From Candidatus Melainabacteria bacterium (lineage in GTDB: Bacteria > Cyanobacteriota > Vampirovibrionia > Obscuribacterales > Obscuribacteraceae): a stretch of 64,000 bases of DNA. The position numbers were made by a program, and so were the translations under genes. The stretch's first letter is position 1. Every line of letters begins with the position of its first letter. A model generated the notes under the pieces. The model had not been told where the DNA came from and made no database searches. It was given only the letters and a program-made list of their open reading frames with translations. The DNA lies in the NCBI GenBank assembly GCA_016699165.1, contig CP064963.1, forward strand, positions 2,728,001 through 2,792,000. Direction: 5' to 3'. Shown here piece by piece: positions 34,825 to 43,600 of the stretch.

Positions 34825-35907
34825 ATGTCTTTCCTGGAGTTATTGCCCTCACTTGGGTTAATGCTTCTTCTCCTGGCTCTTAACGGTATTTTCGTCGCCA
34901 TCGAGTTTGCTCTCGTGGCACTGAGTCCGCTTCGAGTGCAGGAATTAAAACTACAAAAGCACCCTCAAGCCGAGCTTATCGAACGTCTGCAAATAGACAT
35001 CGACACAAGCGTAGCCGGGGCGCAATTGGGTATCACACTAGCAAGTCTTGCGCTTGGATGGGTAGCGGAAGCTTCTATCCACCGCCTGATAGAACTGGTG
35101 TTCAACGGCTTTCACTTGCCCTCGGGAGTGATTTTGGTTTCGTCATTCGTCACGCTTACCGCACTACATGTGGTGGCAGGCGAACAGGTTCCTAAAACCT
35201 GGGCGTTGCGTCTTCCCGAGCCAGTCACAATGGCTCTTGCCTATCCGTTCAAATGGTATTGCAAAGCTGTTTGGCCGCTGATTTGGATGATGAAGCAAGT
35301 GACAGAATTCTGCCTCTGGTGCTTGCGCATTCCTCCACTTGAGCCTGAACACAAGTTGGTTCACTCACCGTCCGAACTCAAAATCTTAATTGAAATGAGC
35401 GGCAAAGCAGGCGAACTCGAACCACTCGAAACCTCGCTTCTAAAGCGGTCTTTGAAATTCGGTCATCTCACGGCCGAAAACATTATGCTTACCTGGAGCA
35501 AAGTCGATTCGATCAAAGATTCGACTCTCTTTCAGGATGTTCTCACTCTTGTGGGCAAGACCAAACACAGCCGAATTCCGGTGCTCAGCGCATCTACCGG
35601 CAACGTGGTGGCAGTCTTTTACTCGCGAGAATTGTTTAGTCATCTACAAGTGGCAGACAAGACCTCTATTGGTCAATGTCTCACTGTCGACCAGACTGAC
35701 TGGCTTATCCGTTACTGCAAGGCACCATTTACGGTGACCGAGCAGACTGAAGCCAGTACTATTTTGTCGCAGATGATAGCGCGTCGCGTGCAAATTGCCA
35801 TTGTCACAAAGCTCGACGGAACTCCCGCCGGCATCATCACACTCGAAGACTTAGTCGAAGAGTTGATTGGCGATGTACAAGACGAACTGGACATAGTGAC
35901 CAAATAA
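34825..35907 (+). CDS. CNNM/CorB-type membrane protein with CBS domains
   Basis: 360 residues from ATG 34825 (AAAGGAG upstream). The N-terminal DUF21 (CNNM) transmembrane domain covers about 1-175 (NGIFVAIEFALVALSPLRVQ; SVAGAQLGITLASLALGWVA; HVVAGEQVPKTWAL). A CBS pair follows at about 195-355 (ENIMLTWSKVDSIKD; GTPAGIITLEDLVEELIGDV). Related proteins act in Mg2+/Co2+ transport or efflux, with CBS domains sensing adenosine nucleotides. It lacks the C-terminal CorC_HlyC domain, so it is a short member. A terminator follows at 35928. Confidence 0.85.
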   Translation: MSFLELLPSLGLMLLLLALNGIFVAIEFALVALSPLRVQELKLQKHPQAELIERLQIDIDTSVAGAQLGITLASLALGWVAEASIHRLIELVFNGFHLPSGVILVSSFVTLTALHVVAGEQVPKTWALRLPEPVTMALAYPFKWYCKAVWPLIWMMKQVTEFCLWCLRIPPLEPEHKLVHSPSELKILIEMSGKAGELEPLETSLLKRSLKFGHLTAENIMLTWSKVDSIKDSTLFQDVLTLVGKTKHSRIPVLSASTGNVVAVFYSRELFSHLQVADKTSIGQCLTVDQTDWLIRYCKAPFTVTEQTEASTILSQMIARRVQIAIVTKLDGTPAGIITLEDLVEELIGDVQDELDIVTK

Positions 35908-35927
35908 AGGTCGACTCAAAACAGAGA

Positions 35928-35980
35928 CGGCAATTGTTCTCCTGCTTTACGCAGCGATGAGCAATTGCCGATCTCTTTTT
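35928..35980 (+). terminator. Rho-independent terminator
   Basis: CGGCAATTG / CAATTGCCG arms with extended loop, then TCTTTTT. Confidence 0.8.
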
Positions 35981-36024
35981 CCAGATGTCTTCTACTATAC
36001 GTATAAGTGAAGACAATTTTTCAC

Positions 36025-37942
36025 GTAAGTATTCGGTGAACACCGCCTGTGATAAGGGAGATCTAACTTTTTCAAGGGTTCCCAAGACTGGCCTTTTGCG
36101 CCAAATGGGATCATGATACTCATGTGAAAACATTGCCCAGAGCTAGAACAAAGAAGATCGACAAGGTCGCATCGCACGACAAAGTTAGTGTTGAGCAAAC
36201 GATCCAAACGCTAAGGGACGAGAACTCAGAACTTAAGCGAAAGAACATCGAATTAGCCAAAGAGAATCTAACCCTCAAGAAAACCCGCTGGGGAAGCGAG
36301 GAATTACTAAATGCGACGATTAGAAAGCTTGAGAAGAAACTAGCTGATACTAAGAGCAAACTAGTATCGATGAAGAAAACCCTGGCTTGGTTTCGAAAGA
36401 ACATGTTTGGACAAAAGAGCGAAAAGAATGATGTGAATTTAGACGAGGAGCTTGAAACCGACGAGATCGACACTGCAAGCGAGACAGAATCCGAACTAGA
36501 AGAACAAGCGCAGACAAAGAGAAGCAAAGGTCAACAGTCTGGTTCAAAAGGACACGGCAACAAAAATCTTAGTGATGTGCCCGTATCTCAAGTGATACCG
36601 GTAGAGATTCCAGATTGTCGTTGTTCTGAGTGCGGGACCCTGTACAGAATGCTTTCTGCGGTTGAGAAATCGCCACTGCTAGAAATTACGACCGAGTTGT
36701 ATCAAGACGTGTATGAGCTTTCTAAATACGTGTCACAGTGTGATTGCCAGGGTCGAAAAATACTCACAGCTCCACCACCTGCCAAACTTTACCCCAGGAC
36801 AAGATTTGGAAATTCGCTCTGGATCTACCTTTTGGTCCAGAAGTATCTTCACGGAACACCAACCAACAGGACCATCAAAGAGCTTGATTTGCTTGGGTTC
36901 AGCTTACCTGAAGGGACAATAGCAGGTGGATTTAAAAACATCGAAGGGCTGCTAGAGCCTTGGTATCAAGGAATAATCAATCACTGCCGTGGAGCCTCGT
37001 TGTGGAATGCCGATGAGACTACATGGCGTGTATTTGGCTCAGGCAAGAAGACTTGGTGGTTCTGGGTCGTAGCTAGCAGTGATGCAGTAGTGCACTTGTT
37101 GGATGAAAGTCGCTCAAAGAAAGTGCCACAAGAATTCTTTGCTGGTTCTGTCGGGACACTCATGACAGACCGATTGGCATCGTACAAATCGCTGCCGTCT
37201 TCAATCAAAAAAGCTTGGTGCTGGGTACATGTGCGCAGAGACTTTCTGAAGATATTCAACGGAGTTAAAAGCTGAAAAAATGGTCAAAATCATGGCTGAA
37301 GAAAATCGCCAAGCTCTTTGTCCTGACTCACAATCGCTTTGTAGCGTGGCAGAAAGAATCGGACATCTCACCAAAATACAGCAGTACTGATAGCGCACTA
37401 AGAGAGCATGTCAAAGAAATGCAAGCCTCTTTTGAACAAGAATTGAAAACGCCAAACGCGCTAAGTAAGCAGCAACTGACCGTGTTGAATAGCCTGAAAA
37501 GACATTGGCAAGGACTAACGCTTTTCTTGAGCGATCCAAGAATTCCACTGCACAACAACCGCGCCGAGAGACTTTTGAGAAACACAGTGATCATCAGAAA
37601 AGGCAGTTACGGCTCAGGTGCAGAATGGTCTGGCAAGCTTGCCGCGAAGCTCTTCTCCATATTTCAAACATGCCTGATTAATGGGCTGGATCCCCAAGCG
37701 GTGCTTGCAGACTATTTCGAAGAGTGTTCAAAAAATCCTGGTCCTCCACTTGCAGATGTGTCTCAATTTTTGCCCTGGACAATGTCCGAAGACCGAAAAA
37801 CCGCTTTTGCTTTGCCAAAATCCTACACCCCGCCTGGGTAAAGCAATTTAAAGCGGCAAAAAGGTCAGAAAAAGGTAGAAAATCGGCAAAAGTCGGCGGT
37901 TTTACAGGAAAACTCGCTTACATGTGCTCACCGAATACTTAC
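36025..37942 (+). mobile_element. IS66-family insertion sequence, 1.9 kb, transposase broken
   Basis: Terminal inverted repeats share 15 identical bases, GTAAGTATTCGGTGA: left end at 36025-36039, right end at 37928-37942 as the complement. The GTAAG terminus is typical of IS66. It contains only a tnpC-like gene and no tnpA/tnpB. The flanking 8-mers (TTTTTCAC and AAAAAACA) do not match, so no target duplication is preserved. Confidence 0.88.
36124..37841 (+). pseudogene. IS66-type transposase (TnpC-like), frameshifted
   Basis: The first piece (36124-37275, GTG start) has an N-terminal coiled-coil/leucine-rich region, the Lys/Gly-rich segment SKGQQSGSKGHGNK, the zinc-binding CRCSECG region, and the DDE core start (SLWNADETTWRVFG with the catalytic Asp; GTLMTDRLASYK with the second; CWVHVRRDF). 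The second piece continues in another frame from about 37268 (KLKKWSKSWLKKIAKLF) to 37841, with the diagnostic PLHNNRAERLLRNTVIIRKG (third acidic residue) and FQTCLINGLDPQAVL. The frames differ by one base near 37262-37275, and a stop lies at the junction in both frames, so the gene is inactive. Confidence 0.88.
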
Positions 37943-37986
37943 AAAAAACATAAATAAATATCAGTCAAATAACTAACACCCGGAAA

Positions 37987-38005
37987 AACAGCTTTGTAAG
38001 CTGTT
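37987..38005 (-). terminator. Terminator of the 38024-39203 unit
   Basis: On the minus strand, AACAGCTT-ACA-AAGCTGTT followed by TTT. Confidence 0.75.
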
Positions 38006-38023
38006 CTCCCGAGTGCTTCTTAG

Positions 38024-38338
38024 TTAAGCTCTGACAAGTTCGACCTTATCGCCAAGTTCGATGCTGATTGTGCGCGCCTCGGCGTCCTTGTGGACAACCT
38101 TGAACAGAGGCGGACAATCTCCAAATGGATAATCGATTTCTTCGGGAACTCGCGAAAAATCGTGAGTATCACCGGAGGAACCATTAGGCGAAGGCGCCAG
38201 ATATTCGATGTCCAAAACAAGCGGGTGCGGATGAACGAACTCGCGAGTAATATTCACTTTGATATCTGGAAACGCTCTTGGAGTCTGGTTCGAGCGAAGA
38301 GTCACGCTCCGATTATACGTTAAGATTTCTTGCCTCAC
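38024..38338 (-). CDS. Small soluble protein, unknown
   Basis: 104 residues starting at GTG 38338, which overlaps the upstream stop as GTGA. The beta-rich sequence (YNRSVTLRSNQTPRAFPDIK, REFVHPHPLVLDIEYLAP, ARTISIELGDKVELVRA) suggests a small beta-barrel or beta-sandwich. No motif recognised. Translational coupling to the membrane protein upstream points to a joint function. Confidence 0.6.
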   Translation of the reverse strand: MRQEILTYNRSVTLRSNQTPRAFPDIKVNITREFVHPHPLVLDIEYLAPSPNGSSGDTHDFSRVPEEIDYPFGDCPPLFKVVHKDAEARTISIELGDKVELVRA

Positions 38339-38598
38339 TTGCTCTCCTCTGGCTTTGAATCGGCAGTACCGATGCCGGCGAAAAACATGGCGCACACAAG
38401 CGCGACGCTAGAAGCTGTGTAGCTGGCTGCTACAAAAGCGATTAGCATCGCCACGAGAAACGCAGCCGATGTGAACTCGCTTTTACGCTGGAGCGTCGCA
38501 CGGTCAGTGAATTTGAGCAGGTAGGAACCCAGTCCGCATCCGCCAACGAAGACGAAAAGCAGAATGAGAAACATGCCCAGAAGTGGATCTTGTGACAT
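38335..38598 (-). CDS. Small two-helix membrane protein, unknown
   Basis: 87 residues from ATG 38598 (GAAGGA upstream). Two or three hydrophobic segments: LGMFLILLFVFVGGCGLGSY, SAAFLVAMLIAFVAASYTAS, VALVCAMFFAGIG. A four-base overlap with the downstream gene, and 35 bases from the stop of the thioredoxin-like gene upstream, indicate a three-gene unit. Unknown family. Confidence 0.6.
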   Translation of the reverse strand: MSQDPLLGMFLILLFVFVGGCGLGSYLLKFTDRATLQRKSEFTSAAFLVAMLIAFVAASYTASSVALVCAMFFAGIGTADSKPEESK

Positions 38599-38633
38599 TG
38601 TTTTATTTCCTTCTGTTGATTTAGCTTCTAAAA

Positions 38634-39203
38634 CTATTGTCTGCCAAAAGCGTTGAGCTTGTTGTTACTGCGCAACACCGTTAACTGGGTAGATAAAAAG
38701 TCAATCTCACGAATGGTTTTCGCGAGTTCGGCACTAGAAGCATTGTCTGCTTCTAGAATTTTCTTCTTGTTAGTCTGCCCGCGAAGAGCGGCTTCAAGAG
38801 CCTCCTCCCGCGCGGCGTAGGCTTCGCGTTGAGCAATGAAAATCATCACATCCTGCACCGAATTGGGGTGCCATCCATGACCGCGGACGATGGTCTTCTG
38901 CCCTGGAATGCTGAACATAACGTATGGCAACATTTCCTTAGGCAGTGGAACTTGCTCGTTAGTCATGTGATACAATGTGATGTCTGGCCGCAGTTCACCT
39001 GCGTCTTCGATGAGAGTTTTCACTTCATCGCAACTAGAACAATCTTTTCCGGTCACCAAAACCATGGTGGGCTGTGGGTTTTCCGAAACAGTGAGATACC
39101 ATTCATCAGTTCCAAGCGGAATCATTGTGCGAGCAAACGCCGGAAGGTTAGTGCAGAAAGCAAGAATAAAAAGTAGTGCAGTAGTGAACAGCTTGTAAAA
39201 CAT
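38634..39203 (-). CDS. Exported thioredoxin-like protein
   Basis: 189 residues from ATG 39203 (AAGGA four bases upstream; Met codons further upstream are less likely). A signal peptide (LFTTALLFILAFCTNLPAFA) is followed by a thioredoxin-like domain with MVLVTGKDCSSCDEVKTLI (CxxC, but lacking the usual Trp) and a cis-Pro candidate in YVMFSIPGQKTIV. The C-terminal third is charged and helical, likely coiled coil (EALEAALRGQTNKKKILEAD). It would act outside the cytoplasm on disulfides or as a scaffold. Confidence 0.7.
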   Translation of the reverse strand: MFYKLFTTALLFILAFCTNLPAFARTMIPLGTDEWYLTVSENPQPTMVLVTGKDCSSCDEVKTLIEDAGELRPDITLYHMTNEQVPLPKEMLPYVMFSIPGQKTIVRGHGWHPNSVQDVMIFIAQREAYAAREEALEAALRGQTNKKKILEADNASSAELAKTIREIDFLSTQLTVLRSNNKLNAFGRQ

Positions 39204-39488
39204 TCGGTCCTTCTTTCCTAGCATCAGACGCTTTATCCTCCAGTTGATTGTTAGAACCAACCCACGCGGTGGATTGAATTGGTTGAAAGTCAATTTGGAT
39301 TAGGTAGAGGTGAAAATTAGCTTTAGAGAAGAAAAGGGATACCTAAATCTAAGAATTTGTGGTTAGATAAAACAAGTAAATACTTTACTAAGCTTATTAC
39401 CGCTTAGGGTACATAATAATTGCGCTTATACGGGTGATATGAGCCTTTTATCTATAGAAAGCTAGCTCAGCTCTGCTAGGCTGATTCT

Positions 39489-39920
39489 TCATTTCGAAAC
39501 CCATTGAGAAGGAATCCAACCTAATCCGTTGCAAATTTTGCAGGTCTCGCCAAAAATTTTTAAATCATCTTTGCGAGAACACATGCAGTCTGATGTATTT
39601 GCTGGACGTTCCAATACCAGCGAGACTAGCTCTGGATAATCGATTGCCGCATACGCAACTACAAAACATCGCATTACATTATCTTCCACAATTTCGCCCA
39701 ACTCGCTTTTATTTTCACTTTCCCAACAATCGGTATAAAGCAAAACAACACTCAGATCCGCTTTTAATGCCCATGTTCGACCCATGTCTCGAATAATGGG
39801 TAATCCACCAGTTAGTCTGGTTTCTTCCTTAAGTGAGGCTATATGAGGAGCTTCACTTGTGCTGTTAAGAATATCTTGGCGAAACTTTTCAATTTGTTCC
39901 ATAAGTTTTTCATACCCCAC
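39489..39920 (-). CDS. Small protein with C-terminal Cys-rich motif, unknown
   Basis: 143 residues from ATG 39920 (AAAGGAG nine bases upstream). The N-terminal part is helical (EKLMEQIEKFRQDIL), and the middle is hydrophobic/beta (DLSVVLLYTDCWES, MRCFVVAYAAIDYPELVSLV). The C-terminus carries CMCSRKDDLKIFGETCKICN, then GLGWI: two Cys pairs reminiscent of a DnaJ-type zinc site (CxxCxGxGW). The family is unknown. Confidence 0.6.
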   Translation of the reverse strand: MGYEKLMEQIEKFRQDILNSTSEAPHIASLKEETRLTGGLPIIRDMGRTWALKADLSVVLLYTDCWESENKSELGEIVEDNVMRCFVVAYAAIDYPELVSLVLERPANTSDCMCSRKDDLKIFGETCKICNGLGWIPSQWVSK

Positions 39921-40503
39921 AACTCCTTTATTTCGCAGGGCGAATGTCTCAATTTACTTGACCTGCGCTAAAGAATAGTTATGGCTACTTGCCAATTGAG
40001 CACTCCATCCGACAACATTTCTAAATCTTTGTCGACCTCTGCGAGCAAATTTAATAGCTTAAACGATAGACTTGCAAATCTTGCCCGACAAGTTGAACAA
40101 GAGAGCGGCTGATTTGATTGAAAAGTCAGGCTCATCCTAACATCTACGCCTGGCACCCTATTTGGTGGCATAGTTAAAAGAGATTACTTTTTTTGTACTG
40201 CCTAATTTCCGATATTGGCAAATTTGTCAGACAAGCGTTAAGACTATAGAATCGCACACCCTCCAAGTCTTTATACTTTCTGTCATTCATCAATCCAAAT
40301 GTTCTTTCAGATTCTTTAGTTTCCCAGAGTCGTTAGATTTTCTGCGCATTTTGGTCTGAAAAATGAAATTATGCTGTGGGCCGCATAAAAAGCACCCTCA
40401 AAATATGTTGTTAATTGCATATTCTCATAATTCGTGTCCGGAAACGCCCAAAGTTCGTTCGACCCACACACCAATAATACTGCCCTCTATAGTAGCAGAA
40501 GGG
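39921..40503. other. Gap with a dispersed repeat, no gene
   Basis: About 580 AT-rich bases. The only notable element is the repeat at 40412-40438, shared in inverted orientation with 63853-63879. Confidence 0.5.
40412..40438 (-). repeat. Dispersed repeat copy 1
   Basis: On the minus strand, GGACACGAATTATGAGAATA followed by TGCAATTAA; a 21-base core (CACGAATTATG through AATATGCA) is identical to the copy at 63853. Confidence 0.7.
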
Positions 40504-40551
40504 TAAAAAAAGAAGGGCAGACATCGGAAATAAATCCGACATCCACCCTTC
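40504..40551 (-). terminator. Terminator of the 40606 gene
   Basis: GAAGGG / CCCTTC with inner TCGGA / TCCGA, then CTTTTTTT on the minus strand. Confidence 0.85.
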
Positions 40552-40605
40552 AAGTTGGAGTCAATTACGACTCGAGACTGGCTACTAGTCGCCTTGGACT
40601 AGGGT

Positions 40606-41058
40606 CTAGTTGACCACCTGATCGTTGCCGTTGTTGTCGACATACCAGTAACGTCCACTGCGTCGGTCGTAGTAGGCACGCACATAGCGCGGCACCTGCT
40701 GTTCGACCCAGACCTGACGACCGGTGTAATAGCGTCGACCGCAACAATCGGTCGCCACTTCATCCTGCCACCCGCCTACGGTTTCGTAGACAGTGATGTC
40801 GATGTAGGGCGCCGGTTGCTGGTAGTTGGAACCGCCGTTGCCACACGGATTGCAGCCACCGCATGGATTGTCGCAGTTGTTGCGCTTGCGATGGTGACGG
40901 AACCCGCCATGGGTATCGATACCGATGGAGATTCCACCGTTGCCGATCTGAATCTCAATGCCAGAGCCGGCATGAGCGGGAGTCGAAATCAATCCCAGGC
41001 TCAAGGAGATTGCGGCGCATGCAAGCGCAGCCAGAATTGTACGATTGATACTTTTCAT
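40606..41058 (-). CDS. Exported Gly/Tyr-rich protein, paralogue of the next gene
   Basis: 150 residues. Signal peptide (LAALACAAISLSLGLISTPAHA). The mature start GIEIQIGNGGISIGIDTHGG is shared with 41142-41516. A His/Arg/Asn/Cys-rich stretch follows (CDNPCGGCNPCGNGG), then a beta-rich domain with Tyr-rich repeats (RRYYTGRQVWVEQQVPRYVR, AYYDRRSGRYWYVDN). Surface or envelope location is likely; function unknown. It forms a tandem pair with the upstream gene. Confidence 0.7.
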   Translation of the reverse strand: MKSINRTILAALACAAISLSLGLISTPAHAGSGIEIQIGNGGISIGIDTHGGFRHHRKRNNCDNPCGGCNPCGNGGSNYQQPAPYIDITVYETVGGWQDEVATDCCGRRYYTGRQVWVEQQVPRYVRAYYDRRSGRYWYVDNNGNDQVVN

Positions 41059-41090
41059 ATTGTCCTCTTTCGTTTATAAGTTGAGGTTTA

Positions 41091-41116
41091 AGACTGGGAG
41101 CAACGCGCACCCAGTC
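41091..41116 (-). terminator. Hairpin between the two exported paralogues
   Basis: GACTGGG / CCCAGTC, 26 bases upstream of the stop side of gene 41142; it may limit read-through into 40606. Confidence 0.55.
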
Positions 41117-41141
41117 CCGTTCTTGTGGAGCACAGAAGAGC

Positions 41142-41516
41142 TCAGTAGTTGCCGCGATAGATGGTCTGCCGACCTTCGCTGTCGTAGTACCAGTAGCAGC
41201 GACGGTTCGGGTCCCAGTAGGCATCCACGACACGGTTGATGTTCTTATCAACCCAGCCAGAGCGACCGTAACGGTCGACATCTCGCACGCGCACCCACTC
41301 ATTCACCGTGATGGTGATTCGCGGTGCTGGTCCACGGTGATCGTCGTAGCCATCGTTGTGACGAGGGCGACGATGTTGATCGATGCCGATGCTCAGTCCA
41401 TCAGGACCGATTTGGATTTGGAACCCGTTGCCGGCATAAGCGCTGGCAGTTGGCAGGCTCATCGCAATCGTAGAGGCCAGCGCGATTGCTGCCGCCACGA
41501 GGATTGTTCTCTTCAA
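41142..41516 (-). CDS. Exported protein, paralogue of 40606
   Basis: 124 residues from TTG 41516 (AAAAGG upstream); this start gives a clean signal peptide (ILVAAAIALASTIAMSLPTA, then SAYA), whereas the longer frame puts it internally. The mature protein begins FQIQIGPDGLSIGIDQHRRP, matching the IQIGxxGxSIGID motif of the tandem paralogue. A beta-rich C-terminal domain follows (ITITVNEWVRVRDVDRYGRS; YWDPNRRCYWYYDSEGRQ). It lacks the Cys-rich insert of the other copy. Function unknown. Confidence 0.7.
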   Translation of the reverse strand: MKRTILVAAAIALASTIAMSLPTASAYAGNGFQIQIGPDGLSIGIDQHRRPRHNDGYDDHRGPAPRITITVNEWVRVRDVDRYGRSGWVDKNINRVVDAYWDPNRRCYWYYDSEGRQTIYRGNY

Positions 41517-41612
41517 ATTGTGTGCCTTTTGTTCGTAGGGGTTGAAACTGGAGACAGCTCTTAGAACTGCCCCCAGCCTCGGTTTGCAGAGACTAAAAGA
41601 CGCCAACCGCGA

Positions 41613-42659
41613 TTAAGGACGCGGGCAAGCGCCGCCGTTCATCTTCTCCAGGTTCGCGACACGCTCCGGAACCGGAGGATGCGTGAGCTGGAGATACGCC
41701 CAGAACGCCTTCAGCTTCTCCCAGAGAGTGACGGGAGGAGCGGTGACGGTCATGGTGGCATAGAGCGGGTCGATGGTCATGATCGGACGCAGCACCTTGT
41801 AGAATTCACGCTCCGAACCTTTGGGGCGATTCTTCTCGTAGTACGCGACCAGCTTCATGAGCGCCATCGCAAGGTCGCAGGGCTTGCCGGTCATGTGCGA
41901 ACCGAGTGCATCGGCGCCGGCTTCACGCGAGCGCACGATGAACATCTGCACGAGACTTGTGAGCTTGCCCGTGACCTGGAAGACCAGGAAGAAGATAATC
42001 CACTCGGCGACGCCGGAGAAAATCTTCTGGTTTTCAGCACGCAGAGGCATGCCGAAGAGGCGCTTGATCAGGTCGATCACCCACTGCACCGGCACTTTCA
42101 TGCCGACGTTGAAGACCATGAAGAAGATCATCGACATGGCGGCGGTCATTGAGTTGACGCCGACGTCGAACTTCTTGATGTGCGACAGCTCGTGAGCGAG
42201 CACGCCCTGGAACTCGCCCTTGGTCAGGCCGAGCTTGAAGAAACCCTTGGTGATACCAATCACGCCCCAGGCAGGGAACGGACCGGTGGCAAAGGCGTTG
42301 GGACGCTCGTCTTCAGAAATGTAGACGGGCGGAAGGTGCTTCATGCCGGTCATAGGCAGAAGCTCTTTCAGCCATTCGACCGCCTGGGCATACTCGGGCA
42401 CAGACATGTCGATGGGTTCGCACTTCATGAGCTTGAGACTCACTTGTGCGCTGGCGAGCCACATCACCACAGGGAAGAGCAGCCAGAACAGACCGGCGCC
42501 CCAGATGGCAGTGATAGGCAGATTGAAAAGCCACATGGCACCGAGAATGAGTCCGCCCATCATGCCGAAGCCGATGAAGGTGCGAATCCAGTCCCAGATG
42601 ATGTGTCTGTGAATCTCCGGATATTTGGGATCCGAAGGAGGAATGACTTTCTTGGTCAT
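41613..42659 (-). CDS. htpX: HtpX-like M48 metalloprotease
   Basis: 348 residues. Two N-terminal membrane segments (TFIGFGMMGGLILGAMWLF; GLFWLLFPVVMWLAS) are followed by the zinc site HELSH (156-160) with the third ligand in SREAGADA (Glu 246). Two further membrane stretches lie between them. The C-terminal THPPVPERV is typical of HtpX-type enzymes, which degrade misfolded membrane proteins. The zinc site faces the cytoplasm in the family. It is first in a minus-strand group with the two exported paralogues, but terminator-like hairpins separate them. Confidence 0.88.
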   Translation of the reverse strand: MTKKVIPPSDPKYPEIHRHIIWDWIRTFIGFGMMGGLILGAMWLFNLPITAIWGAGLFWLLFPVVMWLASAQVSLKLMKCEPIDMSVPEYAQAVEWLKELLPMTGMKHLPPVYISEDERPNAFATGPFPAWGVIGITKGFFKLGLTKGEFQGVLAHELSHIKKFDVGVNSMTAAMSMIFFMVFNVGMKVPVQWVIDLIKRLFGMPLRAENQKIFSGVAEWIIFFLVFQVTGKLTSLVQMFIVRSREAGADALGSHMTGKPCDLAMALMKLVAYYEKNRPKGSEREFYKVLRPIMTIDPLYATMTVTAPPVTLWEKLKAFWAYLQLTHPPVPERVANLEKMNGGACPRP

Positions 42660-42975
42660 TTATAGTCCTTTAGACTTTAGTTGTTGATATTAGAGAAGAA
42701 ATGTCACTGCTGTTAGCACCGAATGCGATACCAGTAGATACACAGCTCTATCGGGAGATCTAAGCTCTCAATAAAGTGATATCAATGCTGGTTATGAAAG
42801 TGTTTTGGGCTTTAAATCGCGTGCGGTGAGAAAGAGAAGTGATGCTAGATTCTTACTAATTGTCATGATAAAGATGCAATATAGAGACAATAACTCTATA
42901 TAAGCAATTGAGCCGGTGCGGATTTCGGGATATTTGAAGCACTTAGCGCAGCTAGCAAAGCGTCCGAAATTAGCA

Positions 42976-43003
42976 AAGAAAAAGGACCGGTTTCCCAGTC
43001 CTT
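42976..43003 (-). terminator. Terminator with GAAA tetraloop
   Basis: GGACTGG-GAAA-CCGGTCC then TTTTTC on the minus strand, after gene 43036. Confidence 0.88.
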
Positions 43004-43035
43004 ATCCGTTTTACGTTGCTGTGTTCGAAGAATTA

Positions 43036-43254
43036 TTACTCGGACTTTGTCTCTGTTTTTGTTTCTTCTACTTTTTCGATGGTTTCTTTCTTGCCATCTT
43101 TTGATTTTTTGGTGCACTTTTCAGATTTCTTGCACTCTTTCTTTTCGCCCTTGGCACAAGGCTTGTCGCACTTATCGCCAGCAATTGCGGCGGTATTAGA
43201 TGCGACACCAAAGACGAAGCTAAGTGCCACCAAATATGACAGCATATTTTTCAT
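43036..43254 (-). CDS. Small exported Lys/Cys-rich protein
   Basis: 72 residues with signal peptide (MLSYLVALSFVFGVASNTAA). The mature part has four Cys in CDKPCAKGEKKECKKSEKC followed by a Lys/Glu/Thr-rich tail. GGAGG lies about 10 bases before the ATG at 43254, and there is a textbook terminator downstream, so it is a real gene. The Cys pattern could bind metal or form disulfides (inference). Confidence 0.65.
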   Translation of the reverse strand: MKNMLSYLVALSFVFGVASNTAAIAGDKCDKPCAKGEKKECKKSEKCTKKSKDGKKETIEKVEETKTETKSE

Positions 43255-43600
43255 TAACGAGTTTCCTCCAATTAGCTAAACGTGTTAACACGTACTCAAA
43301 GTCTTATGACTACGGGCTACACAAAATGATTCCCAGATCAGGTTAAAACTATGTAAATGGCTAAATTAAAGAAGTTAGATGTCAAGCTCTTGAATCAAGA
43401 AACCTGTAATTACTAGGATTAGCGCCTCTATTTTTATCTTATAGTTTCCAACCAGTTACTTAGCCACTAGACCTTCTCCTGTCGATAAATTTCTTTCTTC
43501 ACTCAGCTTTTAGAGTGAAACGGATGATGTTGGGCATGGATGGAGTTCTTGATCTAAGCAGCTGATATAAACGCAACCTCCAACTTATGAGGACAAGAAC

